In this document: positions 22,474-35,301 of the stretch, in pieces
How positions within the stretch are numbered: the stretch's first letter is position 1
Layout of the letters: every line of letters begins with the position of its first letter
Source: Amaurobius ferox
Taxonomy: Eukaryota > Arthropoda > Arachnida > Araneae > Amaurobiidae
Direction: 5' to 3'
DNA: 64,000 nt
NCBI GenBank assembly: GCA_951213105.1
Contig: OX578138.1
Location: 65,713,037 to 65,777,036, forward strand
The notes under the pieces: model-generated
The model's input: the letters and a program-made list of their open reading frames with translations, nothing else
What the model was told of the DNA's origin: nothing
The model's database searches: none
Made by a program: the position numbers and the translations under genes

Positions 22474-23182
22474 ATATGATGTGGGCAGCACATGACTTTA
22501 ACTACAAACTCAAATTAATTTTTTCTATAATGAATTTTTTTTAATTAACTATATTTTTTTAATAATTAATTAAAGTGAATTTAATTGCATAACAAGTATA
22601 ATTATTTAAAATTACACTGAATTTGATCTTTTAATTCGATTTCCGTTTTAATTTGGTAACTGGGCGTATTGTCAAAGGCGGCGTAGCAAAAACGTCAAAA
22701 TAATAAAACATCTCGCGAACGGCTAGTCTTAGAATATGGGTTTGGTTTTATTATTTTTATTGTTAAAAATACGCATAAAACAAGCATGTAATTAATACAT
22801 TTGAGCCTACTTACTATTTTATTTTAGATTCGGACCATTTTTGCAGGTTATTTCATAAAACAAGACAGTCTTTTTTCGCCGAATAGTACTAAAATCTAAT
22901 CCGCACCAGGGTCACTCACAAGTGATTACCCTGGTGCGGATTTTGTAAAATACCAAAATGACCTATCAAATTTGGTAAAATTTTGTCAATTAGCTTTTAG
23001 TTAGAATGGATACATACGATATTTATGGACCATTTCGCAAAAAGAGGAAAAAAAAAAGTTATGTTATCACGAATCAGCACCAAAGTAACCCGCATGTGAC
23101 TTACCGATAAAATGTTATGTAATTTGGTCCATTAGTTTGTTAAGTTAGAGTGATTACAATTTTTTTAAAGACAGACACACAC

Positions 23183-23217
<35 letters not shown>

Positions 23218-23362
23218 CGCACACATACAGCTGTCACGCTAAAAATAGTTTTTTCTTATTCTACAGGTCCCAAAACGCGTAGATTCGTTAAAAACTCGAG
23301 TTGCGATTTTTAACACGATTTTAATGCTTTCCCTATACATTGCCCAGCATTGTAAGGAAAGT
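22474..23362 (-). mobile_element. HINE-like family B, diverged copy 6
   Basis: ATGATGTGGGCAGCACATGACTT at the left. Diverged family B core, including a palindrome-like GTGATTACCCTGGTGCGG repeat near 22920. (CA)n/(GA)n at 23170-23225, and TTTCCCTATACATTGCCC...GGAAAGT at the right. Confidence 0.65.
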
Positions 23363-23779
23363 AATAAACTTCAATATGCTCAAACAAAACAATGAGTTAA
23401 TTCTCAGCCACTTTCGCGTGACATCAGAAGATGGTCGATCCATTGTGATTGGTTGATTTCAAAACATCTTGAGCGTGCCAATCTGGAATAACGAAACTTC
23501 ACAGAATTGTGTCAAAGCTAATGACCTCGAAAATTTGCCTCCTCTATCGTCAGGTGCGTGCTCGTAGCTCAAAAGACCTTGGTTTTATTACAAGAGAAAA
23601 AGTAAATGTATTAGTTGGATGTTTATTCACGAACATGTACTCAAAAAGTTCTGAAAGAACCCTCAGATGGCAATTATATTCCAATTATATATATATGTAT
23701 ATTTTTACTTAATTGGGTGTATAATTATCTTAATATATTACTGTAAATAATAAAATGCAAAATATTGAAAGAATTAAAA
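23363..23779. other. Unassigned stretch
   Basis: AT-rich sequence with no recognised repeat; the 67-aa frame at 23509-23712 is unsupported. Confidence 0.3.
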
Positions 23780-23963
23780 AATCTGACGTGAGCAGCACAT
23801 TACAGATTCAAATTCATTCTCTCTTTATTTCTTTAGTAATTCCTTAAATTGAGTTTAATTGAACAAAATAGTCCGCATAATTATTTGAAATGGCGCTAAA
23901 TTTGCCCTTTTAATTCAATTTTCGTTTCTATTTGGTAACTGAACGTATTTCCAAAGGCGATGT

Positions 23964-23966
<3 letters not shown>
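23780..23966 (-). mobile_element. HINE-like family B fragment interrupted by (TA)n
   Basis: Right-type terminus (ATCTGACGTGAGCAGCACATTA) and the first 160 bases of the core, ending at TTTCCAAAGGCGATG. There a 120-base TA tract and a Naiad fragment take over. Confidence 0.6.
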
Positions 23967-24031
<65 letters not shown>

Positions 24032-24053
24032 TATATATATATATATATGTATA

Positions 24054-24098
<45 letters not shown>

Positions 24099-24119
24099 AA
24101 TAATAATAATAATAATAAT
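23967..24119. repeat. (TA)n followed by (AAT)n
   Basis: About 120 bases of TA, then about nine ATA/AAT units. It borders the inverted Naiad 3' end. Confidence 0.95.
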
Positions 24120-24830
24120 TGTTTGAAAGTCCAATGAAGGAAAAGTGATAAGTTGTAACTCGAAAAACCTAGCATTCTAACAAGCCTACAAAATAAAACT
24201 ATAAATCAGCAAATTTTCAATCAAATGGAGAAAAATACAAATTTCGAATCATCAGATTAAAGAAAATCATCAAAAATCAATGATATGGAATCGATAAAAG
24301 AAAAACAAATGAAATCCAAGCATTAATTCTATACACCTGGACAAGGGCTAGGCCTAAATGATGGATTTGTTCACTTCTTCAAAACTCTTCATCGGGTCCA
24401 AGTATTTTGTCGAAGCAAACACAAAAAATATATGTTTCTGAAGAAATAGATTATATCTATAAACTATTTCCACTTGGACAACATACATAAAGAAGAAAAA
24501 AATATAAATAAACAAAAATACATGGAGAAAAACACTACAAATGCACGAACCTGTCGAACCCGGGAGCCCAGAGTGAAGAGAGCAGTGTTGCCATTCGCAA
24601 AGGAAAAAGAAATGATCTGCTGTTGCTATTCGTAAGAAATAAAATAACAGTAATGCGAAAAGGCAAGAAAAGGTGACAATATACAATCAGAGCTACTAAA
24701 AAGAGGGGCTAATAATAGAAAGGCAAATGCTTAAGAGGATGTAAAAATAAAAGTATTATACAAGAGAATGGTGATGTCAGGCTAATATAAAAATCTATGA
24801 ATAAATTTCATGAAAATCCAGATAATCTGA
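24120..24830 (-). mobile_element. Naiad 3' region, inverted copy of a face-to-face pair
   Basis: The reverse complement carries a Naiad 3' UTR: TCTGGATTTTCATGAA, TTAGCCTGACATCACC, TTTATAGATATAATCTATTTC, TTGGACCCGATGAAGAG. AGGCCTAGCCCTTGTCCAGG and ATCGATTCCATATCATTG follow, then the tail that runs into (AAT)n/(TA)n. It is the mirror image of 24831-25560. Confidence 0.75.
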
Positions 24831-25560
24831 ATTTTTTAATTTAATTCCTGTAACTCGATTCTATTGTTTAGAAATATTATTCTTAATCAGCTTTTTGAAA
24901 TTTATAGGTTATCTGATAAAAAATTTCATGCTACACATATTGATAATCCAAAAATTACCAGCAATTTATATAAATATCCCTCTTATTTAGTAAATGGTAT
25001 AGTTAAAAAATTTAGATTAGCTGGATTTTCATGAATTTTTTCATGGTGTTTTATATATTAGCCTGACATCTCCATACTCTTGTTTCAATTATATTTTATT
25101 TTTATATCCTCTTACATATTAGCCTTTCTATTATTGCCCCTCTTGATTGTATATTATCTCTTATACTTGTCTTTTCTCATTACTGTAATTTATTTCATAT
25201 CTTTTTCCTTTGTGAATGGCAACACTGGTCTCTTTATTCTGGGTTCCCGAGTTCAATAGGTTAGTGTATTTTTTGAGTTAGATTAAAGGCATCCGTTTTT
25301 CCTTTTATTTTTTCTTCTTTATGTATGTTGTCCATGTATAAATAGTTTATAGATATAATCTATCTATTTCTTCACAAACATAAATTTTTGTGTTTGCTTC
25401 TAGAAGACACTTGGACTTGAAAAAGAGTTTTGAAGAAGTGAGCAAATCCTGATTTAGGCCTAAACCTTGTCCACGTGTATAGCGTTTGTGCTTGGATTTC
25501 CTTGATTATTTGCTTGGATTTCTTTGATTATTTGCTTGGATTTCTTTGATTATTTCGACA
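24831..25560 (+). mobile_element. Naiad 3' region with the end of the RT frame, direct copy of a face-to-face pair
   Basis: 24838-25035 encodes the RT C-terminus (FNSCNS..LLFRNIILNQL, then YLVNGIVKKFRLAGFS and a stop), matching 21150-21342. The UTR follows to about 25480. It then ends in three 22-base units (GCTTGGATTTCTTTGATTATTT) at 25488-25556, where other copies continue with ATTTGTTTTTC. Confidence 0.75.
25488..25556. repeat. 22-bp tandem triplication at the end of the Naiad 3' UTR
   Basis: CTTGGATTTCYTTGATTATTTG occurs three times in a row; the following sequence belongs to family E. Confidence 0.85.
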
Positions 25561-26036
25561 ACGAAGCCTAATTTTCACCTATGGAGAATGTAAATACCGA
25601 AAGATGTAGAATGAGTTGTATAAGAATTGTTGCATTTCTTTAACTCAAAATTATTTAGCTCATGGAGTCTACAATATAGCTGATATGAATTAAATATTCA
25701 TTGATTTTTTCGATGAAGTTTTAAGCATAGAGTTTAATTACTTGTACCTCCATGATCTTAAGTTTTTAAATAAAATAAATTATTATAGGATTGTGATGAA
25801 TGAATTGCTGCTTATATAGAGAGAGCCAGGCGTGTTATATTTCGATGTCGTCATTTGAATAAATTTCATTTGTTTTCGATGAAGTTTTGAAATATAATAA
25901 ATTAATGTAGTATTGTGATAATTTTAAAAATATTACCGAGGAATGTATCGCATTTTAGAGATGTTTAAATAAAATTGCATTGAAGTTGGAAAGTGTTACA
26001 TAATCAATCCTTTATGCATAACTGATCTTTCTTGTT
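25561..26036 (-). mobile_element. HINE-like family E, partial copy
   Basis: Matches 3480-4160 (CTCATGGAGTCTACAATATAGC, GAGAGCCAGGCGT, ACCGAGGAATGTATCGCATTTTAG, TTGGAAAGTGTTACATAATC, GATCTTTCTTGTTA). It lacks the palindromic CAGA half. Confidence 0.6.
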
Positions 26037-26700
26037 ATATATATCATTTCTATGTTACCACTTCTATCGTTCCTTAAAATTCTGTCAATGTCCAAATATA
26101 ATTCTTTTATGGGCGCCTACAGTTTTATCTTTGTCGCATATGACCAAGAATGTTGCGATAGCTAAAAATTAATTTTTATTTTTTAGTGCATTTTACTAAA
26201 ACAGTGTAACTTGCAAAGATTTTTTATAATATTGTATTTTATTCTTTTCTTTGTCTTTTGCGATTTTGCAATCAAATATTCATTAAATATCCAATCAAAT
26301 ATTTAAAAAAATATATTTAACTGAATTCGTCATGACCGATGGTTATCTCTCTGGATGTCTGCCTTAGCATTTTTGATGACATTTTTAACATACTTTCCTA
26401 CGTCCTAGAGATCTGAAATTTGGTACACAGCTTAGTTTAGTAGAATACTTTAATCTATTAAAATTTGACTGATCCTCGGAAAATAGAACTGGCTTTTTTT
26501 TTTTTTTTTTTTTCAAATTAGCCCACAAAAAACCTCCTGTGCTTTATATTATCCCATCTTTGTAAGTTAGGTATTAAAGGGAGTCCAAAATGCTGCTACA
26601 CTTACTTCTATGAAAGAGAAATATTTTAAAACTATATTGCAATATAAGGATTTTTAAGGACCATTCTGGACATGATTCTGGGGGGGGGGGGGTAATATCT
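26037..26700. repeat. Family F repeat copy 1, including half of a MITE
   Basis: Colinear with 35455-35990: CATTTCTATGTTACCACTTC, ATGACCAAGAATGTTGCGATAGC, TTTTGCGATTTTGCAA, GATGGTTATCT. In both places it lies next to a family E end. 26047-26133 corresponds to the right arm of the MITE at 35302-35535. A G12 run is at about 26682. Confidence 0.55.
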
Positions 26701-26979
26701 TGGGAAGGGATCAACTCAGTTTGATTAAATATTATATTGTCATCGCGAATACATGCGTGTGTAAAATCTCAAGAAAATCGGCTCGATAGAAGTGGGTAAA
26801 AAATTAATTTCAAGATTTGGCCTAAACAAATAAACAGAGAAACTTACCTAAATAAAACAGTGTAATTATGAGACATCAAGTATCTTTGACCATAAAAAGA
26901 ATTGTATATATATTATAAGGACACAAAATGAGAACAAACAGTTCTTAACAAAAGTTTCGCTCACTGTATTCAATGAAAA
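26701..26979. other. Unassigned stretch
   Basis: AT-rich, with no recognisable feature beyond possible degraded HINE core (AAATCTCAAGAAAATCGGC). Confidence 0.3.
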
Positions 26980-27215
26980 GAAACATTGCACTCCGAGGAC
27001 CGAGTTCGATCCCTAGATCCACGTGTCTATGTGGAGCACGGACACGTTAAATATGTGGGTCCGAAAGTAATTCAGAGAGGTTGATGGCAGGAAAAGAAGG
27101 GTACGGTCCCTGTGGATGTCATCCCCATTGGGTTCCGGTCTAAATTGGGTGGCTCTTTCCCTGCCATCCAAACAGTCACCTTACACCTTCGGTTAGGCCG
27201 AACGGTTTGGGTTGA
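26980..27215 (+). mobile_element. tRNA-derived SINE copy, 5'-truncated
   Basis: Starts near box B (GACCGAGTTCGATCCC). Then GTGTCTATGTGGAGCACGG, GGGTACGGTCCCTGTGGATG and GGGTTCCGGTCTAAATTGGG match the SINE at 6300-6581 in the same order. It ends GGCCGAACGGTTTGGGTTGAAC. The 72-aa frame across it is spurious. Confidence 0.7.
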
Positions 27216-28169
27216 ACAAAAATAATAGCTATATGAAAGGAAGAATTTTAATAAATTTATTGAAAAAAAATTATGCTTATATTTGAACAATATATTCTGT
27301 ATACATTAAATATGGTAATAGACAGAACAAGGGCAATTTGGAAAACAAATAATGAAAATATGATTCACACTAAAACCAAAATGTATAGTAAAAATGAACT
27401 CTAAGTAAGAGGATAGAAGAGGAAAAGATACAGTATACAGTTGCCAACCCAATACATATTGTTTAAAGGATTATGTTTTCTAACTAAGAGCATTTAAAAG
27501 ATATTGTATTTTTGGGGTTGTTCTGCTAGCAATCACGAACCAGATGCTTATGCTCATGTATGATGAATTTTAGCGCACTTATTTAAGGCGTATCAAAGGG
27601 GCATATTTAGAACGGATTAAAATAGTTTATTCCGGTCACATGAATAACATCTTGTAAAATAATTTTTCAATAAAGTTACAGTTATATATCCTTATAGAGT
27701 TTTCAATGGACAATTGCTAGCTCACAAATTGCTAGCTTACTGTTCATAACTAGCTAAAACATTGAAATTTGAGCCACATTTTAAAACTAGTTCAAACCAT
27801 TAATCTAATGTTTATATATCTCAAAATCTAATATTTACATATCTCTGTAGGGAATTCAAAGGGCTACAAATTATTCGCCTACTATGTATAGCTAGAACTT
27901 TTAGCTTTTGAGACATAAGCATTACATACTTCAAAACTAGAAAATTTTAATTTTTTTTTCAATTTGATAAGACGATAACTCTAAAACTAAAATAGCTTTG
28001 TGAAAACAAGTTATTGATATAGAAACTAGATTTCCTACTAAACGCTTTTGTTTATTATTATTTCTATCTATCTTTTTATAGTTTAGACGATATTTCGAGT
28101 GAAATTAAGTAAAGAAAAGCAAAAACTCGCTTGAAGATATTTTTTCGAAAACAGTATTTCAAAACATTA

Positions 28170-28180
<11 letters not shown>
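27216..28180. other. Unassigned AT-rich stretch, probably degraded repeats
   Basis: No ORF and no clear terminus. GCTAGCTCACAAATTGCTAGC near 27720 is a local inverted repeat. Confidence 0.3.
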
Positions 28181-28201
<21 letters not shown>

Positions 28202-28202
28202 C

Positions 28203-28704
28203 TGTTCGAGGAGATTTTTTAATTTTACTGATTTGTAATTCTATTGATTTATTTTTTCTCCTTCCGCTAGCCAGTAGACAGTTCCAATGGTGTCTACAGT
28301 TAAATACTATCGCCATTGTCAGAAACTGGCAATTCTATCGGTTTTAATTCGAATTGTATGGCTGTCCTGATGAGAATGCAATTTCGAACTAACCGCCATT
28401 TTTTGTGTAGTTTCAATTGATTGTTCTCTATGTCTTAATCTTTTATCTTCAGTTAATTATTATTGCCTTTTCTCATTTTTGCCGTGTTTTCTTTTTCATT
28501 TTTATTTATATTTATATATACTTTTTAATTGTGATTTTTGTATCCTAATATTCTTCTCATCCTCCTTTCCATTGTAGTGATATGTTACCTTCTATTTTTA
28601 TTCTTAGTCTTGGTCTATAGTTACTCATTTGTAACAGATATGCTAGAGATGGGTTTTTTTGTACATACAGTAGTTTATGCATAGTTTTCGATTAAAATCT
28701 TTCA

Positions 28705-28706
<2 letters not shown>
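28203..28706 (+). mobile_element. Naiad-like 3' tail, second subfamily, flanked by (TA)n on both sides
   Basis: From 28364 on it is nearly identical to 36264-36604 (GTCCTGATGAGAATGC, AACTAACCGCC, TCTTAGTCTTGGTCTATAG, GAGATGGG..TTTTTTGTAC). Its final part is inverted at 22180-22254. Assignment to Naiads is by position and UTR-like similarity (GATGAGAA...TCGAA also occurs in the main element UTR), not by coding sequence. Confidence 0.55.
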
Positions 28707-28742
<36 letters not shown>

Positions 28743-28746
<4 letters not shown>

Positions 28747-28960
28747 AAAAATAAAAAATAAAAAATTCATTCGAAGTACATACATTGGAGAAGTGCTACG
28801 GGAATTGTGGCCATACCGGGAGTGTGCCGCGGCCTAGCAGCATGCTGTAACCGGGGATTTAAGGGGTCACAATCCCCCCTTAGTCTTTTTTAGCATATTG
28901 CCCGTTAGCCTTCTTATCCATTTTTTATTCCTTTTGTATCCTAATTCTATTTTATTTTAT

Positions 28961-28961
<1 letters not shown>
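28743..28961. other. GC-rich island between two (TA)n tracts
   Basis: Sequence from 28790 to 28885 (e.g. GCCATACCGGGAGTGTGCCG, GTAACCGGGGATTTAAGGGG) is far richer in GC than its surroundings. TA tracts at 28710-28742 and 28962-29003 enclose it. I do not recognise it. Confidence 0.5.
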
Positions 28962-29003
<42 letters not shown>

Positions 29004-29011
<8 letters not shown>

Positions 29012-30369
29012 TTTAAAATATTAAAATATATTCATAAATACCCTATCCTATCTCTAATAAAGCAAGCATAACGTGTTCATATTTTTATCTTTTAGATTCG
29101 GAGATATAGGCGCCCAAACTGTTTGCATTTTTCGTAACGTTCCAATTTCAACCGGATACTAAGATCATTCATCTCAAAATATCCCTCACAACAACCGAAC
29201 GAAGATAATAGAAGCCCAGCTAGTACAAAATTAAAGAAGGCACCGAATTCAACTACGGGCATTCGAAGTTTGAGCATCGCCAGATGCTGTTCACCCCACT
29301 TTTCCCTCCGAAGATGAGTTTAAAAAAGGTTTTCTGATCCAGTTTTTCGACATTTTCGTCGTCGCTGCAGATATAAATATGTGACGTCATTAATTTTGAA
29401 AAACATAGCAGCCAATACTATCTGAGTTTTATGGGGGGGGGAGGAAAGGGGGGAGCTAAAAATACATTTTCTACGGTTGGGAAATGTAGAAAATAAATGG
29501 AAATATTGTAAAGAAGTAAAAATGTAATTTAAAGCATCTGGTAGGGACAGAGGCAACTTTTAGTTAAGATCCAAATGCGAATTTAGCAAGAGGAATACTT
29601 TTCATGGAAGGATTATTTATTTATTTATTTATTCATAGCAACACTCGGACGAATTATCTGCCATTGCCCGGGTTCTAAATAAGCGCCCACTACATATAAA
29701 ATGATTAAATAAGCGCCGGTTGCTAAAACAATATATTTGAAAACAGTTTAAAATGGTTCCAATCCGAGAATTGCACGAAGTAAATACTACGCACTCTCCG
29801 CAAAAACAAAAAATATGAGAATCACTATTGAACGCATATATTGAACATTATATGAACATTGCACTCTAACAAATATGAAGAGCTATCCGTCTGGAGTTCC
29901 CGGTTTTGCAACCGAGACGATTGCCTATGATCTTGCCACCGTGCCTCGAATGAAATTCGAGCCATATTTTCTCCACGCGTTTTGTTGAGTTTTGAGAGAT
30001 CGCAAAAGAAATTCGAGCCTATAAATAAATACTAATTCCAAATTAAAAAATAATAATAACACCGATGTGCACCTATTCGGGTCCTGAAGCATCTGTGTAC
30101 CAAATTTCATGGTCGTACGAAGCTTAGATTTTTCTCTACAGACTGCACAGACAGACACACACACACAGACAGATATCTTCCTTTATTAATAAGATATCCA
30201 TAAATGATTTCTGGAAATATTGCCATTTAGTAAAAAAGAAAGTACTATGAAAATAAAAAAATAACTATATATCGGATTTAAAAATTAAAGTATTTTGCAT
30301 AATTATAAAATGACTTAATTGCGAAAAGAATTTATATAAAATGTATTGTACCAAGTCAATTATATAACA
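29004..30369. other. Mostly unassigned stretch with a HINE-like scrap
   Basis: A G-rich patch is at 29431-29455 and (TTTA)n at 29608-29633. Near 30060-30190, GTACCAAATTTCATGGTCG, then ACAGACAGACACACACACAC and CTTCCTTTATTAATAAG, look like the CAGA end of another HINE-like element. The short ORFs here have no recognisable motif. Confidence 0.35.
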
Positions 30370-31300
30370 AGAAAGATCAATCATACATGAAACATTGATT
30401 ATGAAACACTTTCCAACTGAAATGAAATTTAATTTAAACATCTCTAAAATGGGATACATTCAGCGCTGATATATTTTAAATTATCACAGTACTACACTAA
30501 TTTATTATATTTGAAAACTTAAAAATTCATCGAAAAAGGAACGTCAGTTCACAAAATGAACTTTATTCAAATGATGTCATCGAAATATAAATCGTCTGCC
30601 TCTCTATGTAAAATCAATAAATATTTCCTAAATATCACTTATACTCCAGGCTCCAGAGCTAAATCATTTTACGTTCAGCAATTCTTATACATCTCATCTC
30701 ACAATTTGATTTGTTTACATTCTGCATGGGTTAAAATTGGGTTTCGTTGTACACAAAATTTAGTGATCATTTAGAATCAAAAATATTGTAATTGCGTTGA
30801 CACAGAATTTAGATGCATAGATAATACTCAAAAATAAAGCACACTAAATATACATTTAAACGATCTTTAAAGACCGCGATCTTTACACAGTGGGAAAAAA
30901 ATGGATGCCAAATTTTATTTTGAAATGAGTCCTGTTATCTCTTCATATAATATTGGAGCAAATATTATTTCAAATTTTATTTTAAAAACTACTCAACATA
31001 TTTTGCTGAAATTTTCTTACACATTTTATGCGGCAAATTTAATACTTCCTAAAATTTTCAGTCTTCCAAAAAAATTAGGTCCCATAGGGTTCAATATATT
31101 TCATTTTTTTTTCAACACGGGTTCAATCTGAAACTAATTGGGTGATATTATTCATTTACATTCCCATATGTCCCACAGACCATCTCAACAACATACTAAA
31201 ATTTCATTTTGATAAAGTCATACCGTGCAAACGGACAGACAGACAGACAGAATGAACAAAGTCATAAACACTTTTCAACTATGTTGGAAAGTATTAAAAA
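30370..31300 (+). mobile_element. HINE-like family E, copy 2
   Basis: Runs from AACAAGAAAGATCAATCATAC to the CAGA block (31231-31250) and GTCATAAACACTTTTCAAC. It contains GGTCCCATAGGGTTCAATA and TTGGGTGATATTATTCATTTACATTCCCATA, as in copies 1 and 4-5. Confidence 0.65.
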
Positions 31301-31472
31301 TAGCTTGTCAAATTCAGCGACTAACGTTACGCAAACTTTCTTCCGGAAATTCTTTGCTGGGCAAATAGTCCAGCTTCCTTTAAATGTTTTGTTTGGGAAG
31401 ATGCAGATATGTTATCTGCGTGGAACCTTAAAACATCTTTAAAATCGTCAAATGAAGCCAAATTAATATATT

Positions 31473-31597
31473 ACTTTCCTTATATACATAATGTATAAGG
31501 AAAGTATTGTGACGGGGTCGAAAATTCGAATTCGAGTTTTCGACGGGAGAGCACGTTTCAAGCATCCCTGATCATGAATCAAACATTTTTGAAGCGA

Positions 31598-31689
<92 letters not shown>

Positions 31690-31716
31690 GGTGTGTGGGC
31701 GTGTGTGTGTGTGAAA

Positions 31717-31775
<59 letters not shown>

Positions 31776-32574
31776 AGTGGGTCTGTGGAGACGATAACTG
31801 ACGAACGAATGGACCGATTTGAACCAAATTTGGTACAAAAATCACAATCCATAAACACTGGAAGCCTATTGTTTTTATACGCAATTGAATGTCCAGAACC
31901 CCCCTTAATTTTCGAATGAAATTCTGAAAAAATCGTCAAAAAATCAAACCTAATAAAGTTACCTAATAAAGTTACGCAAGTTAAACTAATAAAGTTACGC
32001 AAATAGACATTTCTTATGTAATTTTTCATTAGAAAACGATTGACATAACTTTTAGAACGCTAACACGAACCGTTCTCCAGATATTGTACATTTTTAAAAA
32101 AAAATATCAAAAAGTCATATAAAATAAAAAAAAATATTTCCTATTGATAAACATGTTCACTTTTCATATGTAATACCATGCGATAAATTGGGTGACATCA
32201 TTCTCGTGGATCTAGCTCGTTCCATTCATGAAAAAAGTTACTCTGAGTAATACTTTTGTATTTGAACGCCAATAGTCATTTATTTGCTGTAAGAATAACT
32301 TATTTCATAGTGCATAACGCTTGGCGAGATTTTGGCGACGAATTTGGCGGAATGTTGCCAACTTGGCGACTTTTTGAAATGTTGCAAAATTAACGAAAAT
32401 CTCGCCAAATGGATAAAAATGACGCTAAATCAATGAAAATGACGACTAATTGTCGAAAATTCAATGTCTTGGAAAGAATATTAGTACCTACTATAAGAAA
32501 AACCTATTTTTTTACTGTAAAAGTAGTAAATTCATTACATTATATAAGGAAAGTCATGTGTTGCCCACATCAGA
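31473..32574 (+). mobile_element. HINE-like family A, copy 3, with a 170-base GT block
   Basis: Complete termini: a 33-base palindromic start (31473-31505) and CATGTGTTGCCCACATCAGAT. GT repeats with a GGGTGGGTGGG interruption occupy 31604-31774. A short triplication of AATAAAGTTACGCAA-like units lies at 31950-32000. The 188-aa and 104-aa frames are Thr-His or Cys-Val artefacts. Confidence 0.75.
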
Positions 32575-32770
32575 TTTTTTTTTTCAATGTAGGAGGGAAA
32601 TTTTCATGATTGTCAAATTACATAATTGTACGATAAGCTGTTAAGAATGTGAAAATAAATTTTGTTTGATAGAGAAAGGTATGGTTTTTTTTCCCCTAAA
32701 TCTTTAAAAATCAAGTAAAAGGGATATAGATGCCGATCAAAATGTATTCAAAAAGCGTTCTCAATGATGG
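32575..32770. other. Unassigned stretch
   Basis: AT-rich sequence without a recognisable feature. Confidence 0.3.
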
Positions 32771-32849
32771 TGTACATTTCTTTTTTACCGCTTTTTAACT
32801 GCTTTGGTGATTTTAACATTTCGTAATTATTTGAATTGGTTATTATGTC

Positions 32850-32858
<9 letters not shown>
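32771..32858 (-). repeat. Segment S, inverted partner of 38625-38712
   Basis: The reverse complement matches TTAGAAAGACATAATAACCAATTC...ATTACGAAATATTAAAATCACC...AAAAGAAATGTAC beside the Naiad fragment at 38.6 kb. Both lie directly outside the terminal (TA)n. Confidence 0.75.
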
Positions 32859-33682
<824 letters not shown>

Positions 33683-34192
33683 CACATATACAAAGTGCCC
33701 ACTTATATCCGTTACACCCTTTTTTACAATGACGGTGAGTTTGAAACTTTAATTCTTCCGATCGCTACCAATCTCTCGGTGTAGTAATTGCACAAAATTC
33801 CACATTAATATTAAATAGATAAAAAATAAACGTATTTAAAAAATATCTCTCGGACTTATCGAGATGTATCTATGTACTAAATTTCGTAGCTGTGGATAAC
33901 CCGAGTTTTTCGTGATATCCGATTTGATAAAGTTCATCTGTGTGCAATATATCATAGTTCAATCAAGTCGAATCTTGTAAACGAAAATCACAGATAAAAG
34001 TATTTTAAAATTGCTATGCGATCAGAGAAATCAATATGGTCAGGAGTTTTCACCACAATAATATGCAAATACAATATATTAATATTCCTCTTGTGCATGA
34101 CGAAAGCTTATGCTCTTCAGAGTAGAAGTTTTCTACAACACCACAATATCTGCATCTTTATTTTCGTTAAAAGTCATCATTATAATAAAAAA
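33683..34192. other. Unassigned stretch
   Basis: Contains GGACTTATCGAGATGTATC and similar HINE-core-like phrases (TACTAAATTTCGTAGCTGTGG), but no terminus that I can place and no gene. Confidence 0.3.
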
Positions 34193-35128
34193 ATCTGATG
34201 TGGGCAACACATGACTTTCCTTATATAATGCAATGAATTTACTACTTCTACAGTTAAAAAAAATGTTATTCTTATAGTAGATACTTATATACTTTTCAAG
34301 ATATGGAATTTTCTTCAGTTAGTCGTCATTTTCATTGATATACCGTCATTTTTATCAATTTGGCGAGATTTTTTTTAATTTGGCAACAATTAAAAATGTC
34401 GCCAAGTTGGCGACATTCCGCCAAATTCGTCGCCGAAATCTCGCCAAGCGTTATGGACGGAGAAATAAGTTATTCTTACAGCAGATAAATGACTATTGGC
34501 GTTCAAATACAAAAGTATTATTCAAAGTATCTTTTTTCATGAATGGAACGAGCTAGATCCATGAGAATAATGTCACCAAATTTATCGCATGGTATTACAT
34601 ATGAAAAGTGAACATGTTTCTCAATAAGAAATATATTTTTTTTTATTTTATATAACTTTTTGATAATTTTTTTGAAAAATGTGCAATATCTCGAGAACGG
34701 TTCATGTTAGCGTTCTAAAATTTATGTCAATCGTTTTCTAATGAAAAATTGCATAAGAAATGTCTATATGCGTAACTTTATTAGTGGTTTTCATTTTTTG
34801 ACGATTTTTTCAAAATTTGACTCGAAAATTTAGGAGGGTTCTGAACATTCGATTGCGTATAAAAACAATAGGCTTCCAGTGTTTACGGATTGTGATTTTT
34901 GTACCAAATTTCGTTCGAATCGGTCTATTCGTTCGTCTGTTATCGTCTCCACAGACTCACTGACACACACACACACATACTTTCACACACACACACACAG
35001 ACATCACTTCAAAAATGTTTGATTCGTAATCAGGGATGCTTGAGACGTGCTCTTCCGTCAAAAACTCGAATTCGAATTTTCGACCCCGTCACAATACTTT
35101 CCTTATACATTATGTATATAAGGAAAGT
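34193..35128 (-). mobile_element. HINE-like family A, copy 4
   Basis: ATCTGATGTGGGCAACACATG at the left, GTATATAAGGAAAGT at the right, CACACA block at 34966-35000. GTCGCCAAGTTGGCGAC palindrome at 34398-34414. Confidence 0.75.
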
Positions 35129-35221
35129 AATAGTATAAAACACCTTTTTGAGTTAAGCGGTTTTAATATAATGCACTAAAAAGTAAAAAATCATTTTTGG
35201 CAATCGCAGCATTCTTGGTCC

Positions 35222-35295
35222 TAAGCGACTAAAAACAAGAAAGATCAATCACGCATAAAGCATTGATTGTGAAACACTTTCCAACTGAAATTGGG
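35222..35295 (+). repeat. Family E terminal scrap
   Basis: ACAAGAAAGATCAATCACGC...TTGATTGTGAAACACTTTCC matches the left end of family E. It is followed at once by a MITE and family F, as at 25985-26133. Confidence 0.65.
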
Positions 35296-35301
35296 TTAAT
35301 A

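Noticed and set aside
29092..29277. Short frame of ordinary composition as a host exon
   Set aside because: 61 aa, no motif, no convincing splice sites, and it lies among degraded repeats.
31463..32029. 188-aa minus-strand frame rich in Thr-His, and similar Cys-Val and Ile-Tyr frames at 21942-22212, 23928-24134, 31597-31919 and 33435-33784
   Set aside because: These are translations of (GT)n and (TA)n microsatellites. Dyad frames are open on both strands; no real protein.
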